A stretch of 64,000 nucleotides of DNA from Tetragenococcus koreensis (GTDB taxonomy: Bacteria > Bacillota > Bacilli > Lactobacillales > Enterococcaceae): the NCBI RefSeq assembly GCF_003795145.1, contig NZ_CP027786.1, positions 1,240,001 through 1,304,000 on the forward strand. The letters are read 5' to 3'. The first letter of the stretch is position 1; every line of letters begins with the position of its first letter. Of the stretch, positions 16,650-24,465 are shown one piece after another. Both the position numbers and the translations under genes were made by a program. A model generated the notes under the pieces. The model was not told the DNA's origin. It worked only from the letters and a program-made list of their open reading frames with translations, and made no database searches.

Positions 16650-17261
16650 TCAAAACTTTTTGCGTTGATAAACAATAGTACTTGCGCCCCAAGAAAACAA
16701 ATAAACTAAAAGAAGTAATACGGCGCTTCCAGTGTATAACGTGACTTGGGTTAAACTTGCCAACAATTCATTTAACTCCATTAAATATTCCGAAAAAAAG
16801 CCTGCCAATCGCGGAATTAGTATCACACCTGCAACAAACCCAATAATCACTGCGACACCAATATATCCAGGTTTAATTAAATAAAGTAGTGGGAAAAAAA
16901 TCGATACGGTTAACAGCGACAACATAGCAGCGATCAAAGCCTCTTTAAAAGTAAAATGAAATTGCAATAAGTAAAGAGCGCCTGCTGTAATTGCGATTGT
17001 CACTGGTATATAAAAAATTGAACCTAGATAGCGTGCTGCGACTATCTCCTTACGGGTATATGGCAATGAATTTAAAAGAAAATCGGCTCCTGCTTGCTCA
17101 TCATAAATATAAGCGTTCATAGGGATAAAAACGCTTATAATAGAAAAAATAAAAATTGGACTAAATGATTCGCCGAATATAGCAAAAATAGCAATAAGGG
17201 GTAGCAGCATTAGCAACTGCTTTTTTTGAATAATTAAGTCTTTTCTTATTAAATTAAGCAT
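16650..17261 (-). CDS. ABC-2-type transporter permease
   Basis: Membrane protein of 203 residues with about six hydrophobic helices (for example LLMLLPLIAIFAIFG, IFIFSIISVFIPM, IGVAVIIGFVAGVILI). The conserved YDEQAGADFLLNSLPYTRKEIVAARYLG segment after helix 2 is typical of small ABC-2 permeases in Firmicutes. It overlaps the ATPase gene by eight bases. Together they would form an exporter of unknown substrate, related to the Bacillus Ytr cell-wall-stress transporter. Confidence 0.87.
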   Translation of the reverse strand: MLNLIRKDLIIQKKQLLMLLPLIAIFAIFGESFSPIFIFSIISVFIPMNAYIYDEQAGADFLLNSLPYTRKEIVAARYLGSIFYIPVTIAITAGALYLLQFHFTFKEALIAAMLSLLTVSIFFPLLYLIKPGYIGVAVIIGFVAGVILIPRLAGFFSEYLMELNELLASLTQVTLYTGSAVLLLLVYLFSWGASTIVYQRKKF

Positions 17262-18129
17262 CTTCTCGTTTCACCCCAATCATAAAATACATAATATCTT
17301 CTAACGTTGCACTTTCAAGTTCCACTTTTCTAGCAAATCGGGCATTAACTTCATCTATTTGGTCAGTTAATCCCTGAAATTCGGTGGTAGTTTGTTCAAA
17401 ATGGATAAATAATTGACGCAAATCAGGGTTTTCTATCAATACTTCTTGTTTACCTTTAACCAACAAGTACTGATTTAATAAGCTATTCATTGATTGATTA
17501 AATAAAATTTTTCCGTCATGTATAAAGGCAATATGATCCGCTATCTTATCAAGGTCACTGGTAATGTGTGTAGAAAAAAAGATCGTTCTTTGTTCTTCCA
17601 CCATAAGGTTACGTAAAATGTTTAACATTTCTCTACGAAAAGTCGGGTCTAGCCCAGCTGTAGGCTCATCCATTATAATAAATTCAGCATCATGGGAAAG
17701 TGCAATTGCCAAAGATACCTTCATTTGCATTCCTTTTGAGAAAGTTTTGAGAGTTTTATCCATTGGCAAATCAAATTGCTCAATATAATACTCAAACTGT
17801 CTCTCATCCCAAGAAACATAGGCAGGCGCAATAATTGTATGCAATGTTTCAAGATCTAAATTTTCGTAAAAGACATTTTCATCATATACAAAGCCAATAC
17901 GCTCTTTAATCTCTTTTTCATTTCGCTCATAATTCAAACCAAAAAGCTCGATCGCACCTTCATCTGCCTTTAAAAGATGCATCATCAGCTTAATTGTTGT
18001 TGATTTTCCTGCACCGTTAGCCCCAATAAATCCTGTAATGGCTCCTTTTTTTATTGCTAAATCATTATTTTTTAAAGAAAAACCTTTAAAGTATTTTGAG
18101 ACATTCTTAAATTCAACTATATTCTCCAA
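17254..18129 (-). CDS. ABC transporter ATP-binding protein (YtrB-like)
   Basis: ATPase of 291 residues with Walker A GANGAGKST, Q-loop near GFVYDENVF, signature FSKGMQMKVSLA and Walker B FIIMDEPTAGLD. About 70 C-terminal residues of regulatory domain follow. The start is a TTG behind GGAGTG. It has its own promoter region upstream: TATAAT and TATATAC repeats on the minus strand resemble those before the GntR gene, so both units are probably controlled by that repressor. Confidence 0.9.
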   Translation of the reverse strand: MENIVEFKNVSKYFKGFSLKNNDLAIKKGAITGFIGANGAGKSTTIKLMMHLLKADEGAIELFGLNYERNEKEIKERIGFVYDENVFYENLDLETLHTIIAPAYVSWDERQFEYYIEQFDLPMDKTLKTFSKGMQMKVSLAIALSHDAEFIIMDEPTAGLDPTFRREMLNILRNLMVEEQRTIFFSTHITSDLDKIADHIAFIHDGKILFNQSMNSLLNQYLLVKGKQEVLIENPDLRQLFIHFEQTTTEFQGLTDQIDEVNARFARKVELESATLEDIMYFMIGVKREDA

Positions 18130-18139
18130 AAAATCACTC

Positions 18140-18185
18140 CGTTTAAAATTGTATATATACTATATTTACATTATATACATATTGA
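18140..18185 (-). promoter_or_regulatory. AT-rich promoter/operator of the second ABC unit
   Basis: On the minus strand TATGTATATAATG and GTATATATAC lie 20-60 bases before the ATPase start. Similar TATATA-rich half-sites precede the GntR gene at about 21035-21080. YtrA-type GntR repressors bind such palindromes, so a shared operator is likely, but exact half-sites are unclear in AT-rich DNA. Confidence 0.4.
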
Positions 18186-18213
18186 AGTGGGAGTCAACTC
18201 TTTCAGCACAAAA

Positions 18214-18250
18214 AAGAAACTTCCTGTCAGAAAGTTTCTTTTTTTAAATA
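18214..18250 (-). terminator. Terminator overlapping the original end of the first ABC ATPase gene
   Basis: GAAACTT/AAGTTTC with an 8-base loop and T/A runs on both sides. Before the IS insertion this hairpin lay over the last codons and stop of the ATPase gene now ending in the IS. Confidence 0.65.
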
Positions 18251-19774
18251 ACTCAAGTTTCGCACATGTAAAATGATATTAAACAACGGTCTTATCAACT
18301 CTTAGGTCGAAAAAAGTCCTGATATTGACTGCCTACCTTTTTATACAAAAAGAACTCCTTTTGTTTTATAATTGATTTAACCACAAACCAAAAACAAAGG
18401 AGTTCTTGCCTTTATGGTACACTTAAAAGCTATTAAAAATCAATTACCGAATGAAATAAAAGCCCTTTTTTCTGAATTAAAAGTCACGCAATTTTTAAAA
18501 CAAGCCCATATGGAAAAGCAAAAAGGGTATTCGGTGGCTATTCTATTCACTTTTCTCTTTAGCCTCGTCTTTAAAGGAAAATCCTTAAACCAAGTTCTCA
18601 GTGGGCGGGAAAGCGACCAATACATGAAAAAAGATACCGTGTATCGATGGATGAACAATCCCCATAACAACTGGCGTCTGTTTTTACTTCGGTTTAGTGC
18701 GTCTGTCATCGAAAAGCTCCATTCTTTAACGGATACGAAAACCCATATTCGGACGTTGATCTTGGATGATTCGACGTTTTATCGTAATCGAAGCCAAGAG
18801 GTACCAGGCTTAGCTCGTCTTTGGGATCATGCGCTCAAACAAGGATACAAAGGGTATCGTATGCTTACTTTAGGGTTCTCCGATGGCTATTCTTTCATTC
18901 CGATTGATTTCGGGTTACTATCCGGTAAGAAAAAAGTGAACCAAACAATAGCAGAAAAAGATCAACGAACCGTAGGAGCCAAACGATTCAACGAATCAAG
19001 TCGTAAAATGCCCGAAGTGGCACTTGAGATGGTTCAACGCGCCTTGAACCAAGGGATTTACGCCACCCATGTGTTGATGGATAAATGGTTTACTTCCCCT
19101 AAAATGATAGACCAATTACACGATATGGGGATTCACACCATTGGGATGGTGAAAAATGGAAAAACCAAATACCTTTTTCATCAACGTTTATACAAGCTGG
19201 AAGAACTTTATGCCAAATCTACGAAAGAATATACACAAGAAGCGATTATTTCCTCGATTGTGGTGAAACCAAGCTCCGGCAAAAATCCCGTGAAAATCGT
19301 TTTTGTCAAAAATCACAATAAGAAAAGTGCTTGGTTGGCGATTATGACCGATGATCTGGATTTATCTTCCCAAGAAATGGTCAAAACATACTCGGCGAGA
19401 TGGGACATCGAGACATTTTTTAAGGCATCGAAATCATTGCTTCATCTGACTAAAGAAACACAAACGCGACATTATCAAGCCTTAATTTGTCACACCACCA
19501 TTGTGTTCACACGGTATATTTTATTAAGCTGGCAGCAGCGCTGTGCCAATGATGAGCGGACCTTAGGTGGCTTATTTTATGAACTGGGCGATCAAATAAA
19601 AGAACTCGATTGGTCCGCTGCTCTTATCGAATTAGTACATATTATTCAAGCGGTAAGCGAAGAATCAGGAAGCCAATTACAAGATTTTATTACAAGTCAA
19701 CTCCAACACTGGGTGGATACTCTGCCCCGTTATATCAAGGCTTATCTCCCAGATTTGGTGTGCGAAACTTGAGT
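18251..19774. mobile_element. IS4-superfamily insertion sequence, 1524 bp, with 5-bp target duplication
   Basis: Perfect 16-bp terminal inverted repeats begin ACTCAAGTTTCGCACA at both ends. AAATA flanks the element on both sides (18246-18250 and 19775-19779). One transposase gene fills it. The 5-bp duplication suits IS1380-type elements better than classical IS4, so I leave the family at superfamily level. Confidence 0.93.
18414..19772 (+). CDS. IS4/IS1380-like DDE transposase
   Basis: Transposase of 452 residues. The catalytic aspartates are likely in TLILDDSTFYRN and THVLMDKWFTSPKM, and the glutamate in YSARWDIETFFKASKSLL, the Y-(2)-R-(3)-E-(6)-K signature of IS4-type enzymes. The frame reaches into the right inverted repeat, so the stop codon lies two bases from the element end. 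The gene is full length and probably functional. Confidence 0.92.
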   Translation: MVHLKAIKNQLPNEIKALFSELKVTQFLKQAHMEKQKGYSVAILFTFLFSLVFKGKSLNQVLSGRESDQYMKKDTVYRWMNNPHNNWRLFLLRFSASVIEKLHSLTDTKTHIRTLILDDSTFYRNRSQEVPGLARLWDHALKQGYKGYRMLTLGFSDGYSFIPIDFGLLSGKKKVNQTIAEKDQRTVGAKRFNESSRKMPEVALEMVQRALNQGIYATHVLMDKWFTSPKMIDQLHDMGIHTIGMVKNGKTKYLFHQRLYKLEELYAKSTKEYTQEAIISSIVVKPSSGKNPVKIVFVKNHNKKSAWLAIMTDDLDLSSQEMVKTYSARWDIETFFKASKSLLHLTKETQTRHYQALICHTTIVFTRYILLSWQQRCANDERTLGGLFYELGDQIKELDWSAALIELVHIIQAVSEESGSQLQDFITSQLQHWVDTLPRYIKAYLPDLVCET

Positions 19775-20628
19775 AAATAATATAAAATATCTGCTAATGT
19801 CGGAACTTCAATCGTTACATAGCTTCCAAAAGTTTGAGTGACTTCTTCTATTTGGTCTGTCATAGCAACAAAACCATTGTTTGTATAATTAATTGTTATA
19901 AAATAGCTTCGAATGTCCCTATCTAGAAGCATTTGGCTACCCTTTACAATAGCAAAATTTCCTTTTAACTCCTCTAATGTTTGGTTAAAAAGAACTTCTC
20001 CTTGATCAATTAGTGCAATATAATCTGCAAAATTCTCTAGCTCTTCAACTAAATGGGTCGTAAAGAAAATGCTACACTGAGCATCCAACATTACTTCTCG
20101 TAATAAATTTACAAGTTCCCGTCGAAAAGCAGCGTCTAACCCTGCAAAAGGCTCATCCATAATAATTAATTGTGCATGATGAGATAAAGCAACAGCTAAA
20201 GACATTTTCATTTGCATACCTTTAGAAAAACTTTTCAGCGTTTTATTTAGAGGTAACCCGAATTTTTCCACATATTGATAGAATAACTCATTATCCCATT
20301 TTTTATATGAATGTTTAAGAATTTTATTTAACTCTTTGATATTCAAGTTCTCATAATAAATATTTTTATCATATACAAAACCAATTTGTTCTTTAATCTC
20401 TTTGGATTGCGTTGCTGACTGATTATTATCTAAACCAAAAGCTTCAATGCTTCCTTTATCTGGCGTCAAAAGGTTCATAATTAATTTTATGAGCGTTGAT
20501 TTTCCAGAACCGTTTGTTCCGATCAATCCAGTAACATAGCCTTGTTTAATTGACAAGTTAACATCAGACAATGAAAAGCCTTTGTACTCTTTTGTTACAT
20601 GATTAAATTCAATTACGTTATTTGTCAT
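19735..20628 (-). CDS. ABC transporter ATP-binding protein, C-terminus rewritten by an IS
   Basis: ATPase of 297 residues with Walker A GTNGSGKST, signature FSKGMQMKMSLA and Walker B LIIMDEPFAGLD, closely related to the ATPase encoded downstream. Its last residues (LKFRTPNLGDKP) come from the IS4-type element. Removing the IS and one copy of AAATA restores the frame ending LYYLKKETF followed by TGA at 18227, so only about six original residues are lost. The protein is probably still active. The ATG lies two bases after the GntR stop. Confidence 0.9.
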   Translation of the reverse strand: MTNNVIEFNHVTKEYKGFSLSDVNLSIKQGYVTGLIGTNGSGKSTLIKLIMNLLTPDKGSIEAFGLDNNQSATQSKEIKEQIGFVYDKNIYYENLNIKELNKILKHSYKKWDNELFYQYVEKFGLPLNKTLKSFSKGMQMKMSLAVALSHHAQLIIMDEPFAGLDAAFRRELVNLLREVMLDAQCSIFFTTHLVEELENFADYIALIDQGEVLFNQTLEELKGNFAIVKGSQMLLDRDIRSYFITINYTNNGFVAMTDQIEEVTQTFGSYVTIEVPTLADILYYLLKFRTPNLGDKP

Positions 20629-20630
20629 TT

Positions 20631-21002
20631 TTACACCTCATATAACATAGTTAGTAGCTCTTTTAATTCAGTAAACGAAAGCCCGATCTCTTTACTGTTT
20701 GCAATTACCGCATTCAGTTGCTCTTCAATCACCTTTAACTTTTTTTCACGAATCAGTTCTAAGTTTTGTTCCGCAACAAACGAACCTTTACCCACAATCG
20801 AATAAGTAAAACCAGATCTTTCTAGCTCCTCGTAAGCTCTTTTGGTAGTAATTACACTTATTTCAAGGTCTTTTGCTAGTTGACGAATTGACGGTAGTCC
20901 TTCTCCCTCTGTTAATTCTCCAGATAAAATGGCTGCTTGAATTTGTTTTTTTATCTGCAAATAAATCGGTTCTTTAGACGAATTAGAAATAATAATTTCC
21001 AT
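20631..21002 (-). CDS. GntR-family regulator, YtrA subfamily
   Basis: A 123-residue repressor. The winged helix-turn-helix (EPIYLQIKKQIQAAILSGEL, then LPSIRQLAKDLEISVITTKRAYEELERSG) is followed by only a short C-terminal two-helix dimerisation part. That is the YtrA type, which controls cell-wall-stress ABC exporters in Bacillus. It heads the operon regulator-ATPase and probably represses both ABC units. Confidence 0.92.
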   Translation of the reverse strand: MEIIISNSSKEPIYLQIKKQIQAAILSGELTEGEGLPSIRQLAKDLEISVITTKRAYEELERSGFTYSIVGKGSFVAEQNLELIREKKLKVIEEQLNAVIANSKEIGLSFTELKELLTMLYEV

Positions 21003-21291
21003 TTCAGTACCTCTTTTAAATAATTTTAAGTGTCATATTACATATATATAATATGTTCATTATATATACTTTAAAGTATATAGTCTATGGTCAAAACAAA
21101 AAGCCTTTTAAGTATCCTTTTATATAATCTACCGACAATCAATAACGCCTTCTGAATCTTCCATTATATTTCTCTTCGTTAATTGCTATATATCACTCTA
21201 CAATAGCTAGTATTACCCTAAAAAACCATAATTTTCTTCGTTAAGATTAAAACCAAATTCCACTTCTATCTTATATTTACGTCTCTTACGT

Positions 21292-21650
21292 TTAAAAAAT
21301 TTCTTCAAAAACTTGTAAAGCAGTTTTTAAATCTAGTATAAGATCTTGCGGACCTTCAAACCCAACAGACAATCTTAATAAGTCCGGCGTCAAACCATAA
21401 GATTCGCGTAGCTTCTGTGGTATATCAGCATGTGTTTGGGTTGTTGGGTAAGTAATCATCGTCTCTATACGCCCTAAACTTTCGGCAAAGGTAATTAATT
21501 GAAGTTTAGCCAAAAATTGGCTGATTTTCTCTTCTTGAGATACATAAAAGGTGATCATTCCACCTCTTTCAGGATAAAGGACTTTTTTGTAATATGAAAC
21601 AATTGCAAAGAAATTTCCTTCATGAAGATTTATTTTTTCTACTGCGTGAA
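21292..21650 (-). pseudogene. Remnant of a PLP-dependent trans-sulfuration enzyme (MetB/MetC/CGL type)
   Basis: The C-terminal 88 residues carry the family pattern MITYPTTQTHADIP and YGLTPDLLRLSVGFEGPQDLILDL. The frame can be followed upstream through YYKKVLYPERGGMITF, where about 15 residues normally found between YP and GGM are missing, and then reaches a stop. The N-terminal two thirds with the PLP lysine are absent. A T-box leader remains upstream on the same strand, so this was a regulated Met/Cys metabolism gene that has decayed. Confidence 0.75.
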
Positions 21651-21722
21651 TTTTTCATTAAGCGCCTTTAAGCTTCATTTTAATAAATGATCTAATACCT
21701 CCCTTCATCCATTTTTAGAAAC

Positions 21723-21900
21723 AAAAAAATCTCCATCCCTTTGCTTATTATTTATAATAAACAAAGGGACGAAGACTTTTCGTGTTACTACCCTTATTCG
21801 TATCAACTTCACAGTTGATACCTCAACGGTACCCATGATACCCGGCAGTATATCGGCTGCTTTTCCGTCTATCCAGCGCTAACGATATAAGTCCTTAGAT
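21723..21900 (-). promoter_or_regulatory. T-box riboswitch remnant upstream of the decayed trans-sulfuration gene
   Basis: On the minus strand there is a stem GTATCAACT/AGTTGATAC (stem III), then AGGGTAGTAACACG, which fits the T-box antiterminator core AGGGTGGTACCGCG. A terminator with stem TCCCTTTG/CAAAGGGA and a T-run follows. The 5' part with stem I and specifier is not clearly recognisable, so the amino acid cannot be named. The leader now controls only a pseudogene. Confidence 0.65.
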
Positions 21901-21974
21901 AAAAAATTATTAGAAAATTATGATTAATCGTTGACGTTTATTTCTTTGTTTGTTATGCTCCTTTTAATCTCATA

Positions 21975-22257
21975 ATTAAACACGTTGAAGAAGAAAGTAA
22001 ATTCATAAATTTTCCACAGAGAGTCTCGTTTGCTGAAAGAGATGAAAAACATGGATTGAAAATGGCTTTGGAGTGCATGCAGTGAGTTTTAAAATAACTG
22101 CATACGGAAGTTTCCGTTATCAAAATATAAGTATAGTTTATGAAAACCGTATTGTACTTAGTAAGGTGTCAACCGTGAGATTGGCATAAAAAAAGGTGGT
22201 AACATGTATACATATGCATCCTTAAAAGACCCAGGTCTTTTAAGGATGCTTTTTTTT
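21975..22257 (+). promoter_or_regulatory. T-box riboswitch of metQ, probably tRNA-Met-responsive
   Basis: Leader elements in order are a purine-rich start GAAGAAGAAAGTAAAT, an AGAGAG...GCTGAAAGAGAT stem I region, and AUG triplets as candidate specifier. The AGGTGGTAACATG antiterminator lies at 22193-22206. A 16-bp terminator stem GCATCCTTAAAAGACC/GGTCTTTTAAGGATGC with eight T ends at 22257. Uncharged tRNA would stabilise the antiterminator and open metQ and the following hydrolase. Met as effector is inferred from the gene and the AUG codons. Confidence 0.85.
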
Positions 22258-22279
22258 ATAAAAAAAGAGGAGGAAAAAA

Positions 22280-23113
22280 ATGCGTAAAAAGAAGGTTATT
22301 GGAAGTATTGTTGGAGTATTAAGTACTACTTTACTGCTAGCTGCTGGGTGTAGTAATGGTGGCGAAAGCACAGAAGAAACAAACGAAATCCATGTGGGTA
22401 CCTCCCCTGGTCCTTATAGTGAATTATTCACTGACGGGATTGCCCCTATTTTAGAAGAACAAGGGTATTCCGTGACAGCAACAGATTTCGATGAATTATT
22501 ACAAGCAGACATCGCTTTAAATGAAGGGGACATTGATGTAAATGTCGATCAGCATGAAGCCTATTTAGAGGACTTTAATAAAAATAATGACGCAAATTTA
22601 ACAGGCTTAATCTCAATTCCTACCGTACCAACAGGGATTTATGGTGGTAGAAAAGACGCACTAGACGAAATAGAAGAAAATGACACTGTCGCCATTCCAG
22701 ATGACGCTTCAAATACTGCACGGGCTTTGTTAGTACTAGAAGATGCAGAATGGATTACCCTTGAAGAAGGCGTGGACCCAATTGTAGCCACATCTAGTAA
22801 TATTGCAGAAAATCCTTACAACTTAGATATCGTGGAAATGGACTCCAACCAAATTCCAAGAAGCTTAGAAGATATAGACTATGGTGTTATTCCTGGAAGT
22901 ATTGTCTATAATGCGGATATCGACGCTTCGTTAAGTCTTTTAAATGAAGATATCTTAGACGAATATGAACTAGTAGTTACTGTGGACGAACAAAATGAAG
23001 ATTCCGAGTGGGCTCAAGCGATCGTTGAGGCTTATCAATCAGATGAATTTGCTGACTATTTAGAAGAACGAAATGAAGATGATTATTGGTTTATACCTGA
23101 AGATTTACAATAA
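22280..23113 (+). CDS. metQ: MetQ/NlpA-family methionine-binding lipoprotein
   Basis: Substrate-binding protein of 277 residues for a MetNI-type ABC importer. It has a lipoprotein signal peptide with lipobox LLAAGC (lipidated C24). The mature part opens with IHVGTSPGPYSEL and has ALNEGDIDVNVDQHEAYLEDFN, both hallmarks of the NlpA family. No metN or metI lies nearby, so it must work with a transporter encoded elsewhere. The T-box upstream and the M20 hydrolase downstream suggest methionine or N-acyl-methionine/peptide salvage. Confidence 0.92.
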   Translation: MRKKKVIGSIVGVLSTTLLLAAGCSNGGESTEETNEIHVGTSPGPYSELFTDGIAPILEEQGYSVTATDFDELLQADIALNEGDIDVNVDQHEAYLEDFNKNNDANLTGLISIPTVPTGIYGGRKDALDEIEENDTVAIPDDASNTARALLVLEDAEWITLEEGVDPIVATSSNIAENPYNLDIVEMDSNQIPRSLEDIDYGVIPGSIVYNADIDASLSLLNEDILDEYELVVTVDEQNEDSEWAQAIVEAYQSDEFADYLEERNEDDYWFIPEDLQ

Positions 23114-23125
23114 GGAGACTTTCTT

Positions 23126-24262
23126 ATGTATAATGACTCTACTTTTTTTAACAAATTGACACAAATACGTCGACATATCCATCAACATCCAGAACTTTCA
23201 AAACAAGAATATCAAACAACCGCCTTTATAAGAAATTTTCTTGAAGAACGTAATATCAGAATTTTAGAAAGTAACCTTGAGACAGGTCTTATTGCGGAGA
23301 TCGGAGAAAAGGAAGGAAAAATAATCGGATTACGGGCAGACATTGACGCTCTTCCAATTACTGAAAAAACACAACTTTCTTATAAATCGATAAACGAAGG
23401 TGTAATGCATGCTTGCGGCCATGACCTTCACACTACTTCTCTTTTAGGAGCCGCTGAATTATTAAAACAACACGAAAAAGAATTACCAGGGAAAGTTCGT
23501 CTTATCTTTCAACCAGCAGAAGAAATTTTCCAAGGTGCTCAATTAGTCATCGATACAGTTGATTTTAATGGCTGGTCAGCTTTGGTCGGGTTTCATAATG
23601 CTCCCGATCTCCCGTTAGGAGCTATTGGGTTTCGTGAAACCAAACAAATGGCGAGTGTCGACCGCTTCTATGGAATCATTCACGGCGTCGGAACACACGC
23701 AGCTCATCCAGAGCAAGGAAATGATCCAATCGTAACTGGATCTCAAATTGTTGCAAATTTGCAAGCAATCGTAAGTAGACACATCCCCGCCAGTGAACAA
23801 GCAGTTGTTTCGATCACCCACACGACAGCCGGAAACACTTGGAACGTTATCCCTGATGAATTTCACTTTGAAGGAACTGTTCGAACCTTTGACAATAAAG
23901 TAAGAGAAAAAGTATTATATTTGTTAGAAAAAATTGTTCATAATACAGCAGATAGTTTTGTGCAAAAAGCTGATTTAGAATGGATTACAGGTCCTGGCCC
24001 TTTAAATAATGATCTAAACTTATTTAAAAGACTATCCTCAACATTTGCAAAAAACAAAAGTAACATTGTCCCAATGTCTAGTAACTTAGGTGGAGAAGAT
24101 TTTGCTTTTTATCAAGATCATGTTCCAACATTTTTTGCTTCTATCGGTACTGGGAAAAATTTTCCTCTCCACCACCCTGAATTTTTAGTTGACGATGCTG
24201 GATTAGTATACACAGTAAATTATTACTTAGATGCTGTAAAAGAACTTTTATTTAATGGATAA
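23126..24262 (+). CDS. M20-family amidohydrolase (N-acyl amino acid hydrolase)
   Basis: Cytoplasmic metallopeptidase-fold enzyme of 378 residues that would remove acyl groups from N-acyl amino acids. Metal ligands are visible in HACGHDLHT (near residue 94), QPAEE, GFHNAPDLP and the late HHPEF. The first motif includes the Cys ligand typical of the IAA/hippurate hydrolase branch. It lies 12 bases after metQ under the same T-box, so N-acetyl- or N-formyl-methionine recycling is a fair guess. Confidence 0.9.
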   Translation: MYNDSTFFNKLTQIRRHIHQHPELSKQEYQTTAFIRNFLEERNIRILESNLETGLIAEIGEKEGKIIGLRADIDALPITEKTQLSYKSINEGVMHACGHDLHTTSLLGAAELLKQHEKELPGKVRLIFQPAEEIFQGAQLVIDTVDFNGWSALVGFHNAPDLPLGAIGFRETKQMASVDRFYGIIHGVGTHAAHPEQGNDPIVTGSQIVANLQAIVSRHIPASEQAVVSITHTTAGNTWNVIPDEFHFEGTVRTFDNKVREKVLYLLEKIVHNTADSFVQKADLEWITGPGPLNNDLNLFKRLSSTFAKNKSNIVPMSSNLGGEDFAFYQDHVPTFFASIGTGKNFPLHHPEFLVDDAGLVYTVNYYLDAVKELLFNG

Positions 24263-24391
24263 GAAAATAAACAACTGAATAGAATTGGCCTGGAAGATAC
24301 ATTAACTTTATCTAATCACACTCCCGCTAAAAGAAACATCGATCTAGTCAATGACGTATTGGAAATGAAACGCACAATAAAACAAAGCTGA
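24263..24391 (+). pseudogene. C-terminal remnant resembling a BKACE/DUF849 enzyme
   Basis: Directly behind the M20 stop, in the same frame, an open stretch without a start codon reads NRIGLEDTLTLSNHTPAKRN and then LVNDVLEMKR up to a TGA. The GLEDTL...N..LV pattern resembles the end of beta-keto acid cleavage enzymes (DUF849). Only about 38 codons remain. The match is from memory and short, so it is tentative. Confidence 0.4.
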
Positions 24392-24421
24392 TAAAAACAA
24401 AAATCCAGTCTTATCAGCTAT
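24386..24421. terminator. Terminator of the metQ unit
   Basis: AGCTGATAA/TTATCAGCT, a 9-bp stem with a 16-base loop, lies behind the metQ-M20 unit. It may also serve the convergent S66 peptidase gene. Confidence 0.6.
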
Positions 24422-24465
24422 TATTCATTCTATTAGTTATTAAACACTAACCTCACTTAGTAGCT

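Noticed and set aside
16629-18129. Antibiotic biosynthesis or lantibiotic immunity cluster
   Set aside because: Only exporter-type ABC genes, GntR and GPP34 are present; no precursor peptide or modification enzyme was found on either strand.
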